Part shown: positions 1 to 8,801 of the stretch, in pieces
How positions within the stretch are numbered: the stretch's first letter is position 1
How the letters are laid out: every line of letters starts with the position of its first letter
Assembly: GCA_945952225.1 (NCBI GenBank)
Contig: CAMFHP010000081.1
Span: 1-38,024 of the forward strand
From: an uncultured Myxococcaceae bacterium
Lineage (GTDB): Bacteria > Myxococcota_A > Polyangia > Polyangiales > Ga0077539
Reading direction: 5' to 3'
DNA: 38,024 nt
The notes under the pieces: generated by a model
What the model was told of the DNA's origin: nothing
The model's database searches: none
What the model saw: only the letters and a program-made list of their open reading frames with translations
Program-made: the position numbers and the translations under genes

Positions 1-2
1 CG

Positions 3-284
3 CCCGTTGCGCCCACCGCGCCGCGTCCGCCGACCGCGGCCCCCGCTGCCCCTCGCCCTCCCGCCGCGCGCCCTGCGGCCCCCGTGGCGGCTGCGCCCGC
101 GTCGCTCACCGTCGGCGGCGCCGGCTGTGTGGTCTACGTCGACGGACAGCGCGTCGGACCCGCGCCTCTCGTGCGCTTTCCCGTGACCGCGGGGGCCCAC
201 GACGTCGACTGCGAGCGCAACGGGCAGCGCGCCCGCAACCGCGCGACGGTCACCGCCGGGCAGACCACGCTCGTGCGCTTCTAG
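3..284 (+). CDS. PEGA-like domain protein, C-terminal part (cut by window start)
   Basis: The reading frame is open from the window edge, so the N-terminus is missing. The visible part starts with a proline/alanine-rich linker of about 30 residues, then a small all-beta-looking module with VYVDGQRVGPAP and a hydrophobic, evenly spaced pattern ending in TLVRF just before the stop. The pattern 'value-D-G-x-x-V-G-x-x-P-x' followed by G-x-H-x-V resembles the PEGA domain, often found at the C-terminal, extracytoplasmic end of bacterial Ser/Thr kinases and lipoproteins. A kinase or TPR protein with a PEGA tail is a reasonable guess, but the catalytic part is not in view. A separate start inside this frame (GTG at 84) is unlikely because the linker continues upstream of it. 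Confidence 0.6.
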   Translation, partial: PVAPTAPRPPTAAPAAPRPPAARPAAPVAAAPASLTVGGAGCVVYVDGQRVGPAPLVRFPVTAGAHDVDCERNGQRARNRATVTAGQTTLVRF

Positions 285-365
285 CCTTCGCGTGGAGCCC
301 TCCGCGGGCGTAGCCTCGCGCGCCGTCTCGCCACCCAAGACCCATCCCACGGGGGAGATTCGATC

Positions 366-1001
366 ATGAGCCGAGGATCCGATCTGTACGACGTCACCGC
401 CGACAACGTGGCCTACACGTACGAGGCCCTCGCGGCGGTGCCCGGCGACGCCGAGCTCTCGAAGCTCGCGGCGCGCGCGGCGGGGCTGCTGCGCGACTGG
501 GAGTGCATCGAGGCCGACGGCGATGCGCTCGAACGCGCGGTGATCCGTGCGACGGCGCACGTGCGCGTGGCCGACGCGACGCTCGACGCGGCCCTCACGG
601 CCTTCGCCAACGACCTCGTCACCCTCGTCGATGGCAACCTCACGCACGCGCTCTACGAGAAGTTCTTTCCCGAGCCCCACGAGGAGGTCATCGCCATGGG
701 CCTCGACGCCGAGGTGCCCGAGGTGACCCTCATCGTGCACGCGCTCGACGCCGCGCCCGACGCGGTGCCCGGCAAGCTCCATGGTCACGCCGAGCCCCTG
801 CGCGCGGCCCTCCGCGCGGGCAACGCCGCCCTCGCCCAGCGCGCCGACGCCCTCGCCGACATGGGACGCCACATGGCCCGCGTCGAGGCGTGGCACGAGA
901 CCGCCGCGAGCGCGCTCCAGGCGCTCGAAGCACGCGTCGCGCGCATCGCCACCGCGCGCAACCTCCCGGTGCAGTGGGCCGAGGCGTACTTCAACTTCTG
1001 A
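366..1001 (+). CDS. Hypothetical protein, 211 aa, mostly helical
   Basis: I do not recognise this protein. It is 211 residues, acidic and alanine-rich, without a signal peptide or obvious membrane segment, and its second half (about residues 140-200) looks like long amphipathic helices that could form a coiled coil. A GGGGGAG stretch lies about ten bases before the ATG and supports this start. The flavin reductase gene follows after 37 bases on the same strand, so the two may be cotranscribed. The third-position GC bias matches the neighbouring genes, which supports real coding. No function is proposed. Confidence 0.75.
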   Translation: MSRGSDLYDVTADNVAYTYEALAAVPGDAELSKLAARAAGLLRDWECIEADGDALERAVIRATAHVRVADATLDAALTAFANDLVTLVDGNLTHALYEKFFPEPHEEVIAMGLDAEVPEVTLIVHALDAAPDAVPGKLHGHAEPLRAALRAGNAALAQRADALADMGRHMARVEAWHETAASALQALEARVARIATARNLPVQWAEAYFNF

Positions 1002-1038
1002 TCGCGCAGCGCCGCGCGGCGCCCTACATCTCCCGCCC

Positions 1039-1746
1039 ATGACGCTCCGCACGGTCACCCTCCTCACCGCGCGCGCCCTCTCGCACGACGTACGCTCGCT
1101 CACCTTCGACGCCGGCGAGGGCTTCGCCTACACCCCCGGTCAGTGGGTGTCGCTCAAGCTCCCGCGCGCCGACGGGAGCACCCTCGCGCGCTCGTACTCC
1201 ATCGCCTCGGCGCCCCGCGCCGATGGGCGCTTCGAGATCGCCGTCACCCGCGTCGAGGGCGGCGAGGGAAGCACCTGGCTCCACGCCGTCGAGCCCGGCG
1301 CCACGCTCGCGATGAGCGAGCCCGCGGGCTTCTTCACGCTCCCCGAGGTGCTCGAACGGCCGCTGCTCCTCGTGGCCACGGGCACGGGCGTGGCGCCGAT
1401 CCGCGCGATGATCCAGCACCTCGACGCGCAGGGATCGACGGTGCCCCTCACGCTCCTCTTCGGCGTGCGCACGCCGGGCGATGTGATCTTCGAAGACGAG
1501 TTCCGCGAGCTCGCCGCGCGCCGCGCGAACGTGCGCTTCGAGCCCACGCTCTCTCGCGCGCCCGACGGATACACCGGCCGCACGGGCTACGTGCAGACCC
1601 ACCTCGCGGCGCTCGTGCACGACCTCGGCGGCGACTGCGAGGTGTACGTGTGCGGGCTCAACGCGATGATCCGCGAGGTGCGCCGCACGCTCAAAGAAGA
1701 GCTGGGCTTCACGCGCGAGCGCATCCACACCGAGCGCTACGACTGA
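1039..1746 (+). CDS. Ferredoxin-NADP reductase-type FAD/NAD(P)H oxidoreductase
   Basis: A 235-residue flavoprotein reductase module. The N-terminal FAD-binding barrel carries RSYS at residues 51-54, the flavin-contacting R-x-Y-S motif. The C-terminal nucleotide-binding half has GTGVAP at 115-120 and ends with a C-G-x-x-x-M signature near residue 210, as in NAD(P)H-dependent reductases of the FNR superfamily. There is no 2Fe-2S domain, so it would need a separate electron carrier or could act as a free flavin, ferredoxin or flavodoxin reductase. The longer open frame upstream overlaps the preceding gene and reads as low-complexity Arg/Ser/Pro, so the ATG at 1039 is taken as the start. Substrate and partner cannot be told from sequence. 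Confidence 0.88.
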   Translation: MTLRTVTLLTARALSHDVRSLTFDAGEGFAYTPGQWVSLKLPRADGSTLARSYSIASAPRADGRFEIAVTRVEGGEGSTWLHAVEPGATLAMSEPAGFFTLPEVLERPLLLVATGTGVAPIRAMIQHLDAQGSTVPLTLLFGVRTPGDVIFEDEFRELAARRANVRFEPTLSRAPDGYTGRTGYVQTHLAALVHDLGGDCEVYVCGLNAMIREVRRTLKEELGFTRERIHTERYD

Positions 1747-1797
1747 CGCGCCGCAAAGCCCGCGCGGCGCTGTGGTATACGCGCGGACCGCACGACC

Positions 1798-3324
1798 ATG
1801 GCCGACACCTCCCACGCCACGCGCGTGATCACCCTCGGCGGCGCGAAGGGTGGCACCGGCAGCACGCTCCTCGCCTCGGGGCTTGCGATCTTTCTCGCCC
1901 AGCTCGGCAAGAAGGTGCTCTACGTCGACGCGCATCCGCAGGGGCCCTGCGTGGCGCCGCAGTTCGGCACGATGCGCAGCGGCGCGCTCCCCCCGTGGGC
2001 GCCCTCGGAGCCCGAGGCCCGCGGACGCGAGAGCGCCACCCTCCACGTGCGCGTGCTCGAAGCCACGCGCGAAGACGGACCCGCGCCCGAACTCTCGCTG
2101 CGTCAGCCCCGCGAGATCGCCCGCGCGAGCGGCGCCGACTTCGCCCTCTTCGACCTCGGATCGGGCGTTCGCACGCGCACCCTCGACGCGATGCTCGAGA
2201 GCGACGCGATCGTGACGGTCACCACCCCCGAGCCCGTGGCCGTCGAGGCCGTGTGGCGCCTCGTGCGGCACCTCTACGCGCGCCGCCTCGAAGATCGGCT
2301 CCGCACGCATGGAGACACCGGCGCCCTCGACGCCCTCCACGACGCGACGCGCGCCCACGCGGGACCGCCCATGCCCGTCGACCTCGCGACGATGCTCGCC
2401 GCGCGCTCGCACGAGGCCTCGGCCATCGCGTGGGGCGAGCTCTCGCGGCTGCGCGTGCGGCTCGTGGTGAACCAGTCGCGGTCGCGCGCAGACCTCGAAC
2501 TCGGCGACGCCATCGTGCGCGTGGGGCAGCGGCGCGTGGGGCCCGTGATCGAGTTTCTGGGGCACGTGGAGTACGACGACGCGGTGTTCCTCGCGGCGCG
2601 ACGCAAGCGCCCGCTGCTCGTCGATGCGCCCGCGGCGAAGGCCAGCCGCAACCTCGAACGCATCGCGCGGAGGCTCCTCTCCCTCGACGCAGGACGCCTC
2701 GCGGGCACCGCCCCGACGCCCGCCACCGCGCCCGCCGAGGTGACCGAAGCGCCGCCGCCGCCGACGCACTACGACCTCCTCGCCATCGACCGCGGCGCGA
2801 GCGACGAGGAGATCCGCCGGGCCTACCGCAAGACCCGCGAGATCTACGGCGCGGAGAGCGTGTGCCTCTCGGGGCTTCTCACCGACGAGGAGGTCTCGTC
2901 GCTCGTGGCTCGCGTCGAAGAGGCCCGCGACGTGCTGCTCGACCCGTCGCGACGACGGCCCTACGACCTCTCCATCGCGCCCGTGGGCGTGTTCCCCGTG
3001 GCGACGGCCTTCGACGACGAGCCCCAGACCGAGACCTCTGCGTCGACGCCACCCATGCCCGCCATCTCGCCCGACACCGAGTTCAGCGGCGCGACGCTCC
3101 GCGCGGTGCGCGAGGCCCGCGGCGCAGACCTCCGCGACGTGGCCGCGCGCACGAAGATCTCGATCCCGTACCTCCGCGCCATCGAAGACGACGACTTCGC
3201 CGCGCTGCCCGCATCGGTCTACACCCGCGGCTTCGTGGTCGAGTACGCCAAGTTCCTCCGCCTCGACGTCGACCAGGTGGTGCGAACGTGGTTCCGTCGC
3301 TACCGCAAGAGCAGCGAGCGCTGA
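1798..3324 (+). CDS. MinD/CpaE-like P-loop protein fused to a J-like domain and a RodZ-type HTH
   Basis: A 508-residue multidomain protein. Residues about 10-280 form a ParA/MinD-type P-loop domain. The deviant Walker A reads GAKGGTGST: the signature lysine is kept, but the usual second lysine is serine, as in CpaE/TadZ-like members, and FDLGS may be the Walker B region. After a short proline-rich linker, residues about 320-395 resemble a DnaJ J-domain (YDLLAIDRGASDEEIRRAYR ... LLDPSRRRPYD), but HPD is absent, so it should not stimulate Hsp70. Residues about 425-505 match the RodZ/HTH_25 fold (LRAVREARG ... SIPYLRAIEDDDF ... YTRGFVVEYAKFL). No membrane helix follows, unlike RodZ. A role in cellular positioning or scaffolding is inference from the family. 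Confidence 0.85.
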   Translation: MADTSHATRVITLGGAKGGTGSTLLASGLAIFLAQLGKKVLYVDAHPQGPCVAPQFGTMRSGALPPWAPSEPEARGRESATLHVRVLEATREDGPAPELSLRQPREIARASGADFALFDLGSGVRTRTLDAMLESDAIVTVTTPEPVAVEAVWRLVRHLYARRLEDRLRTHGDTGALDALHDATRAHAGPPMPVDLATMLAARSHEASAIAWGELSRLRVRLVVNQSRSRADLELGDAIVRVGQRRVGPVIEFLGHVEYDDAVFLAARRKRPLLVDAPAAKASRNLERIARRLLSLDAGRLAGTAPTPATAPAEVTEAPPPPTHYDLLAIDRGASDEEIRRAYRKTREIYGAESVCLSGLLTDEEVSSLVARVEEARDVLLDPSRRRPYDLSIAPVGVFPVATAFDDEPQTETSASTPPMPAISPDTEFSGATLRAVREARGADLRDVAARTKISIPYLRAIEDDDFAALPASVYTRGFVVEYAKFLRLDVDQVVRTWFRRYRKSSER

Positions 3325-3376
3325 GCCGTCGCGCCGCCTCCGTGATGTACCCTCCCGCGCCCAGAGCAACGACCCC

Positions 3377-4414
3377 GTGACCGACCCCGCCCCCCACGCT
3401 CCCGAAGGCCCCCGCGCCGCGCCCGTCGATGTCGGCGATCCGCTGTTTCCCGCAGGCTTCGCGGCGGTCGCGCTGACCGTGGGCTTCACCTTCACCCGCG
3501 TGTTCATCGGCCTCGCGGGGCAGCGTTCGGCGCTCGCCGCGTTCGGCTCCTTCGCCACGGTCACCGGCGCGCTGCTCGCCCTCGTCGCCATCGCGCGCCA
3601 CGCGTGGTCACCGGGCGCCTCGCTGGGCCTCGTCGCGCGCGCGCTGCGGGCGGTCACCCTCGCGCCCCTCGTGGCGCTCAGCTTCGCGGGGATGTTCTCC
3701 CTCGACGTCGCGCTCCCGCTCCAGTGGGCGGCCCTCGCGTCGCTCTCGGCGCTGGTGCTCGTGGCGGGCGTGCGCGGGCTCGTGCTGGCGGCCCTGCGCG
3801 GTGCGCCCCTCGCGTCGACCACGCTCGCCCTCGTGGTGCTCGGCGAGGAGTTCGAACTCTTCGCTCCGGTGTTGAAGCTCGCCTCGCGCAACTCCGCGGC
3901 GCTCGCGCGGCTCGCGCAGGTCGCGGGCACGCTCGGCGAGGTGGCCGCGGTGCTCGGCGTGACGCTCGCGTTCGTGTGGTCGTTCCGCGCGGCGCTCCGT
4001 CAGCTCGGGGCCGCGCGCACGGCGATCTTTCTCGCGGTGCCCGCGACCTTCACCCTGGTGCTCGTGCGCATCGCGGTGAAGCTCCCGCGCACGTCGGAGC
4101 TCGTGGCCCGCGCAGCGTTCGGCGCGCGCTTCGACCTCGCGGGCGTGGGCGGCGCGGGGCATCCCTCGGCGGGCGCGCTCGTCGGATACGCCTCGCTCTT
4201 CGCGCTCATGGTGGGCGCCGCGAGCCTCTCGTTCGCGAGCGCGCCGGTCGACGGTGGCGCAGGCGCGCGGCGCGGCATCGCGTGGGTGGCGCTGCTGCTC
4301 GCGGGCTTCGGCGCGGTGAGCATCGCGGGCGTCATCGACCCGCTGCGCGCGGTGCTCGTCGCGTTCGCGGTGCTTCTCCTCGAAGCCGCCGTGGAGCGCG
4401 AACCCGCGCGCTGA
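3377..4414 (+). CDS. Multi-spanning inner-membrane protein, unknown function
   Basis: A 345-residue protein with roughly eight or nine hydrophobic segments, for example the stretches around VALTVGFTFTRVFIGLAG, FATVTGALLALVAIA and VALLLAGFGAVSIAGV. It has no recognised catalytic motif. A conserved-looking acidic stretch, GEEFELFAPVLKLASRN, sits between two membrane segments near residues 155-172 and might be functional. The start is GTG at 3377, 52 bases after the upstream P-loop fusion on the same strand. The gene ends three bases before the convergent gene at 4418. No family could be named. Confidence 0.75.
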   Translation: MTDPAPHAPEGPRAAPVDVGDPLFPAGFAAVALTVGFTFTRVFIGLAGQRSALAAFGSFATVTGALLALVAIARHAWSPGASLGLVARALRAVTLAPLVALSFAGMFSLDVALPLQWAALASLSALVLVAGVRGLVLAALRGAPLASTTLALVVLGEEFELFAPVLKLASRNSAALARLAQVAGTLGEVAAVLGVTLAFVWSFRAALRQLGAARTAIFLAVPATFTLVLVRIAVKLPRTSELVARAAFGARFDLAGVGGAGHPSAGALVGYASLFALMVGAASLSFASAPVDGGAGARRGIAWVALLLAGFGAVSIAGVIDPLRAVLVAFAVLLLEAAVEREPAR

Positions 4415-4417
4415 GCG

Positions 4418-4732
4418 CTACGCGTCTCCGCCGGGCACCACGTTGGCGAGGGCCTGCACCGCGCGTCGGTCCTCGGGCCATCCCGCGCGCCGCGCCGCTT
4501 CGAAGGCCGCACGCGACACGGGAAACACCGCTGCTCCCCGAGACATCCGCTCCTCGACGCCCTCGGGGCGCGCGGGCTCGTAGCGTCGCACGCAGAGCAG
4601 TCCGTCATGGGCATCGAGCACGCGCGCCCACACCCACCGGGTCTCTCCCCGCGTGCGTCGCGCCGCCACCACGAGGTCACCCGCGAGGAGCGCGCGCTGC
4701 CACGCAGCCGGTGGACGTTCGGAGGAACTCAT
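4418..4732 (-). CDS. Small hypothetical protein, 104 aa
   Basis: A 104-residue soluble protein. The first half contains LLAGDLVVAARRTRGETRWVWARVLDAHDGLLCVRRYEPARP, a beta-rich stretch reminiscent of small SH3-like barrels, followed by a helical basic tail. I do not recognise a family. It converges on the membrane protein (stops separated by three bases) and starts opposite the sigma-like gene, with about 200 bases between their starts. That shared region carries the tandem palindromes at 4781-4817, so both genes could be under the same operator. Confidence 0.6.
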   Translation of the reverse strand: MSSSERPPAAWQRALLAGDLVVAARRTRGETRWVWARVLDAHDGLLCVRRYEPARPEGVEERMSRGAAVFPVSRAAFEAARRAGWPEDRRAVQALANVVPGGDA

Positions 4733-4780
4733 GCCCCCGGTGACGCGCGAGCGGGCGGCTCTCTGACAAGCGCGGGCACA

Positions 4781-4817
4781 CTCTCCGAATGGAGAGAATG
4801 GCTCTCCAACTGGAGAT
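4781..4817. promoter_or_regulatory. Tandem 16-bp palindromes, operator-like
   Basis: CTCTCCGAATGGAGAG (4781-4796) is a perfect interrupted palindrome, and CTCTCCAACTGGAGAT (4802-4817) is a near copy with one arm mismatch. Their starts are 21 bp apart, two helical turns, so two dimers could bind the same DNA face. They lie between the divergent gene starts at 4732 (minus) and 4937 (plus). This is a typical arrangement for a dimeric repressor or MerR-like site, but no regulator is assigned. A further weak inverted repeat, AACATTGCGATGTT, follows at 4839-4852. Confidence 0.55.
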
Positions 4818-4936
4818 CACCTCCGCCAGAACAACCCCAACATTGCGATGTTTTCTGAGCCTCCTCTCATGGAACGCCTCTCGCTCTCGGATCGACCGCG
4901 CCGCGCATCGCGGTCGCAGGGAGCGAGTCGAGGGTC

Positions 4937-5485
4937 ATGGGGGAGCACACGCATCGGGTCACCGCGTCGGTCTCGCACGACGGGTGGAGCGGGGTCTGTG
5001 AGGCGCTTCGTTCGACGGATCGTCCCCACGCGCACGCGGCCTTCGCGACGCTGTGGACGCTGGCGCTTCCGACGGGTCGCAAGGCGTTGCATCGGTACCG
5101 CGCGCTCGACGCGTCGCGCATCGAAGACCTCGTGCGCGACGTGGTGGTGGCGCGTCTGTCGGAGATCGTTCGCGCCGCGTCGCCGCGGGCCTACTTCGTG
5201 AGCGCCGTGCACAACACCGCGCGCTCGTGGCTGCGGAGCCCGCGCGCCGAGGTGGCGGAGCCCGACGCGCGGGAGGGCTACGTGAGCAACGCGCTCGACG
5301 ACGAGGAGGCGCTGCGCGTGTTCGTGATCGACGTGCGGGCGCGCCTCGCCGCGCAGTCTCCGCGCACGCAGCGGATCATGGCCGCGGATGCGATGGGGTG
5401 GACGCGCGAGGAGATCGCCGCGCACGAGGGAACGTCGCGGGCCAACGTGGACCAGATCCTCTCCCGCGCGCGCCGCAGGCTGTGA
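4937..5485 (+). CDS. RNA polymerase sigma factor-like protein (divergent sigma-70/ECF type)
   Basis: A 182-residue protein with two regions typical of ECF sigma factors. A sigma-2-like segment at about 60-105 (IEDLVRDVVVARL ... AYFVSAVHNTARSWLR) would bind core polymerase and the -10 element. A sigma-4-like HTH at about 140-182 (QRIMAADAMGWTREEIAAHE ... ANVDQILSRARRRL) would read the -35 element. Region 2 is less canonical than in the ECF factor at 10.2 kb. No anti-sigma gene is adjacent; the next gene is convergent. The palindrome pair upstream suggests transcriptional control. It could also be a sigma-like regulator that does not act as a true sigma factor. Confidence 0.75.
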   Translation: MGEHTHRVTASVSHDGWSGVCEALRSTDRPHAHAAFATLWTLALPTGRKALHRYRALDASRIEDLVRDVVVARLSEIVRAASPRAYFVSAVHNTARSWLRSPRAEVAEPDAREGYVSNALDDEEALRVFVIDVRARLAAQSPRTQRIMAADAMGWTREEIAAHEGTSRANVDQILSRARRRL

Positions 5486-5492
5486 GGGGCGA

Positions 5493-7061
<1,569 letters not shown>

Positions 7062-7151
7062 CACGCCACCCGCCTCCCGCGCCGTCGAAGCGCGGCGCCC
7101 CTTCGGTGATAGAAGAGCCGCGATGCGTTCTTCAAGCCCCTCCGTCGCACC

Positions 7152-7646
7152 ATGACGCCGAGCCACCCGCCGCACGACCTCGCCCTTGTGTTCGAGGCCC
7201 TGCACCAGCGGGCTTCGCGCGAAATCCTGCGCCTCGACGGACAAGCCGTCCTGGGCACCGAGATCGTCGGGGGATGGGCGAAGATCGGCGCGCTCCTCGA
7301 CACGGCGCTCAAGCAGACGTTCACGCAGCTCTGCCTCGATGCGGGTCGGGACACCGACGCGGAGTTCGCGCGGCTCTCCGGTCCGTCGCGGCTCGTGTTT
7401 CAACGGGCGACGGCGGGGCAGTGCGTGATGCTCCTCCCGCGACTCGCGCAGGAGATCGGGGTCCGCGATGCGCGATGCGCCGCGGTGCTCGCGGCCGTCG
7501 TGGCGCCGCGCTCCGTCGTGCACGCCGCCGTCGAGATGCGCAACACGCTGGTGCACGGACGTGAGGCCCCATCGCCCGACACGCTCCGCGCGGTGCTCGC
7601 GCCCCTCGCGCGCTGGGCCGAGGCCGTCGCACGCGCTGGACATTGA
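7152..7646 (+). CDS. Hypothetical HEPN-like protein, 164 aa
   Basis: A 164-residue, all-helical-looking protein without membrane segments. Near the C-terminus it has MRNTLVHGRE, which fits the R-x4-H motif of HEPN nucleases and related helical proteins; the N-terminal half has amphipathic helices (LALVFEALHQRASREIL, KIGALLDTALKQTFTQL) that would suit the HEPN bundle. The motif alone is weak evidence, because DUF4145-like and other helical proteins share R-N-x-x-x-H-G. It is divergent from the kinase (90-base gap) and 26 bases upstream of yaeQ on the same strand, so the two are probably cotranscribed. Ribonuclease or toxin activity is only a hypothesis. Confidence 0.65.
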   Translation: MTPSHPPHDLALVFEALHQRASREILRLDGQAVLGTEIVGGWAKIGALLDTALKQTFTQLCLDAGRDTDAEFARLSGPSRLVFQRATAGQCVMLLPRLAQEIGVRDARCAAVLAAVVAPRSVVHAAVEMRNTLVHGREAPSPDTLRAVLAPLARWAEAVARAGH

Positions 7647-7672
7647 CCGTCCCTTCACGGAGAACCGTCGCG

Positions 7673-8224
7673 ATGGCCCTCACCGCGACCGTGTACCACC
7701 TGCGCATCGAGCTCTCCGACGTCGACCGCGGCGTGTACGAGGCCCTCGACCTGCGCCCCGCGCGTCACCCGTCGGAGACGATGCGCTACCTCCTGCTGCG
7801 CACGCTCGCGTACTGCCTCTGCTACGAAGACGGCATCGCGTTTTCGAAGGGCCTCTTCGTCACCGACGAGCCCGCCGTGTGGACCCGCGAGGGCGACGGA
7901 CGCATCACGCGCTGGGTCGACATCGGACGCCCCGCGATCGACCGGCTCCATCGCGCTTCGAAGCTCGGCGCGCGCGTGGCGGTGTTCACCACCGACGCCG
8001 TCGACCTGCTGCGGCGTGAGGCTGTGGGGGCGAAGCTCCATCGCGGAGACCAGGTGGAGGTGTGGACCCTCGACGGCGCGCTCCTCGATGCGCTCGATGC
8101 GCAGGTCGATCGGAACACCGCGCTCACCGTCGTGCACACCGACGGGCAGCTCTACGTGACCGTGAACGGAAAGACCCTCGAGGGCGCCGTCACCGTGCGT
8201 CCCCTCGTCGAGCCCGAGGCGTAG
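7673..8224 (+). CDS. yaeQ: YaeQ family protein
   Basis: A 183-residue protein beginning MALTATVYHLRIELSDVDRG and containing RHPSETMRYLLLRTLAYCL, the signature of the YaeQ family; its length matches the family (about 180). YaeQ proteins have a restriction-endonuclease-like (PD-(D/E)XK-related) fold, but their biochemical role is not settled; E. coli YaeQ was first noted as a suppressor of RfaH loss. Residues LFVTDEPAVW and WVDIGRPAIDRLHRASKL correspond to the conserved core. An in-frame upstream ATG at 7643 exists but overlaps the preceding gene's end; the ATG at 7673 gives the canonical N-terminus. Confidence 0.9.
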   Translation: MALTATVYHLRIELSDVDRGVYEALDLRPARHPSETMRYLLLRTLAYCLCYEDGIAFSKGLFVTDEPAVWTREGDGRITRWVDIGRPAIDRLHRASKLGARVAVFTTDAVDLLRREAVGAKLHRGDQVEVWTLDGALLDALDAQVDRNTALTVVHTDGQLYVTVNGKTLEGAVTVRPLVEPEA

Positions 8225-8227
8225 CGC

Positions 8228-8707
8228 TCAGCCCACACGCGTCGCGGCGGGCGCACCGAACTCCACCACGCCCTGCGAGGGCGACGGGAGCACCTCGGGC
8301 TGCGCGCCCGCCGTGAGGATCAGCATCGCCAGCGACTCGCGGAGCGGTCCCATCAGCAGGTCGGCGGCCACATCGGCCGCGTCGGCCATCGCCTGCACCC
8401 GAAGCTCCCGCGCGAGCTTCGGAAGCGCCTGCGCGCTCACCCCGGGAATCGCCACCGGCGGCAGCACCGACAGCCCGATCGAGAGCAGCCCCGAGAGCGC
8501 CGCGGTGCCGAGCTCGGTGTCGAGAAAGGCCGCGATGCGCGCACGGAGAGCTTCGTCACCCGGTCCGAGGTTGCGCGAGAGCGTCGCCACGAGGGGCGCC
8601 CGCGTGAGCTTCACGAGCTGACCCGCCGCGATGCGCCACGCGGCGTCGGTGGCTTCGGGGGCGAGGGTCGCGAGGGCGTTCTTCGTGGCGGCGTTCGTGA
8701 GGCTCAT
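8228..8707 (-). CDS. Hypothetical protein, 159 aa, alanine/leucine-rich
   Basis: A 159-residue protein that I do not recognise. It is strongly helical and hydrophobic in the middle (LGTAALSGLLSIGLSVLPPVAIPGVS, about 70-95), which could be a membrane-associated hairpin or the core of a helical bundle. It starts MSLTNAATKNALATL at 8707; the longer frame upstream crosses an unlikely low-complexity stretch. The stop lies three bases from the convergent yaeQ stop. It follows the Kazal-like lipoprotein gene on the same strand after a gap of about 95 bases, so it may be its operon partner. No function is proposed. Confidence 0.6.
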   Translation of the reverse strand: MSLTNAATKNALATLAPEATDAAWRIAAGQLVKLTRAPLVATLSRNLGPGDEALRARIAAFLDTELGTAALSGLLSIGLSVLPPVAIPGVSAQALPKLARELRVQAMADAADVAADLLMGPLRESLAMLILTAGAQPEVLPSPSQGVVEFGAPAATRVG

Positions 8708-8801
8708 GGTGTCGGCTCCGTTCTGGTGCGCGGAGAGTTGCGTCTTCGCGGGCGACGGCACAAGCCCCGGGGTGACGTACCCTGTCACACGCGCGGAGGG
8801 C

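Noticed and set aside
1024-3930. A 968-residue open frame on the minus strand
   Set aside because: It runs antisense to three well-supported genes and reads as Arg/Ala/Gly/His-rich low-complexity sequence, a shadow of the codon bias.
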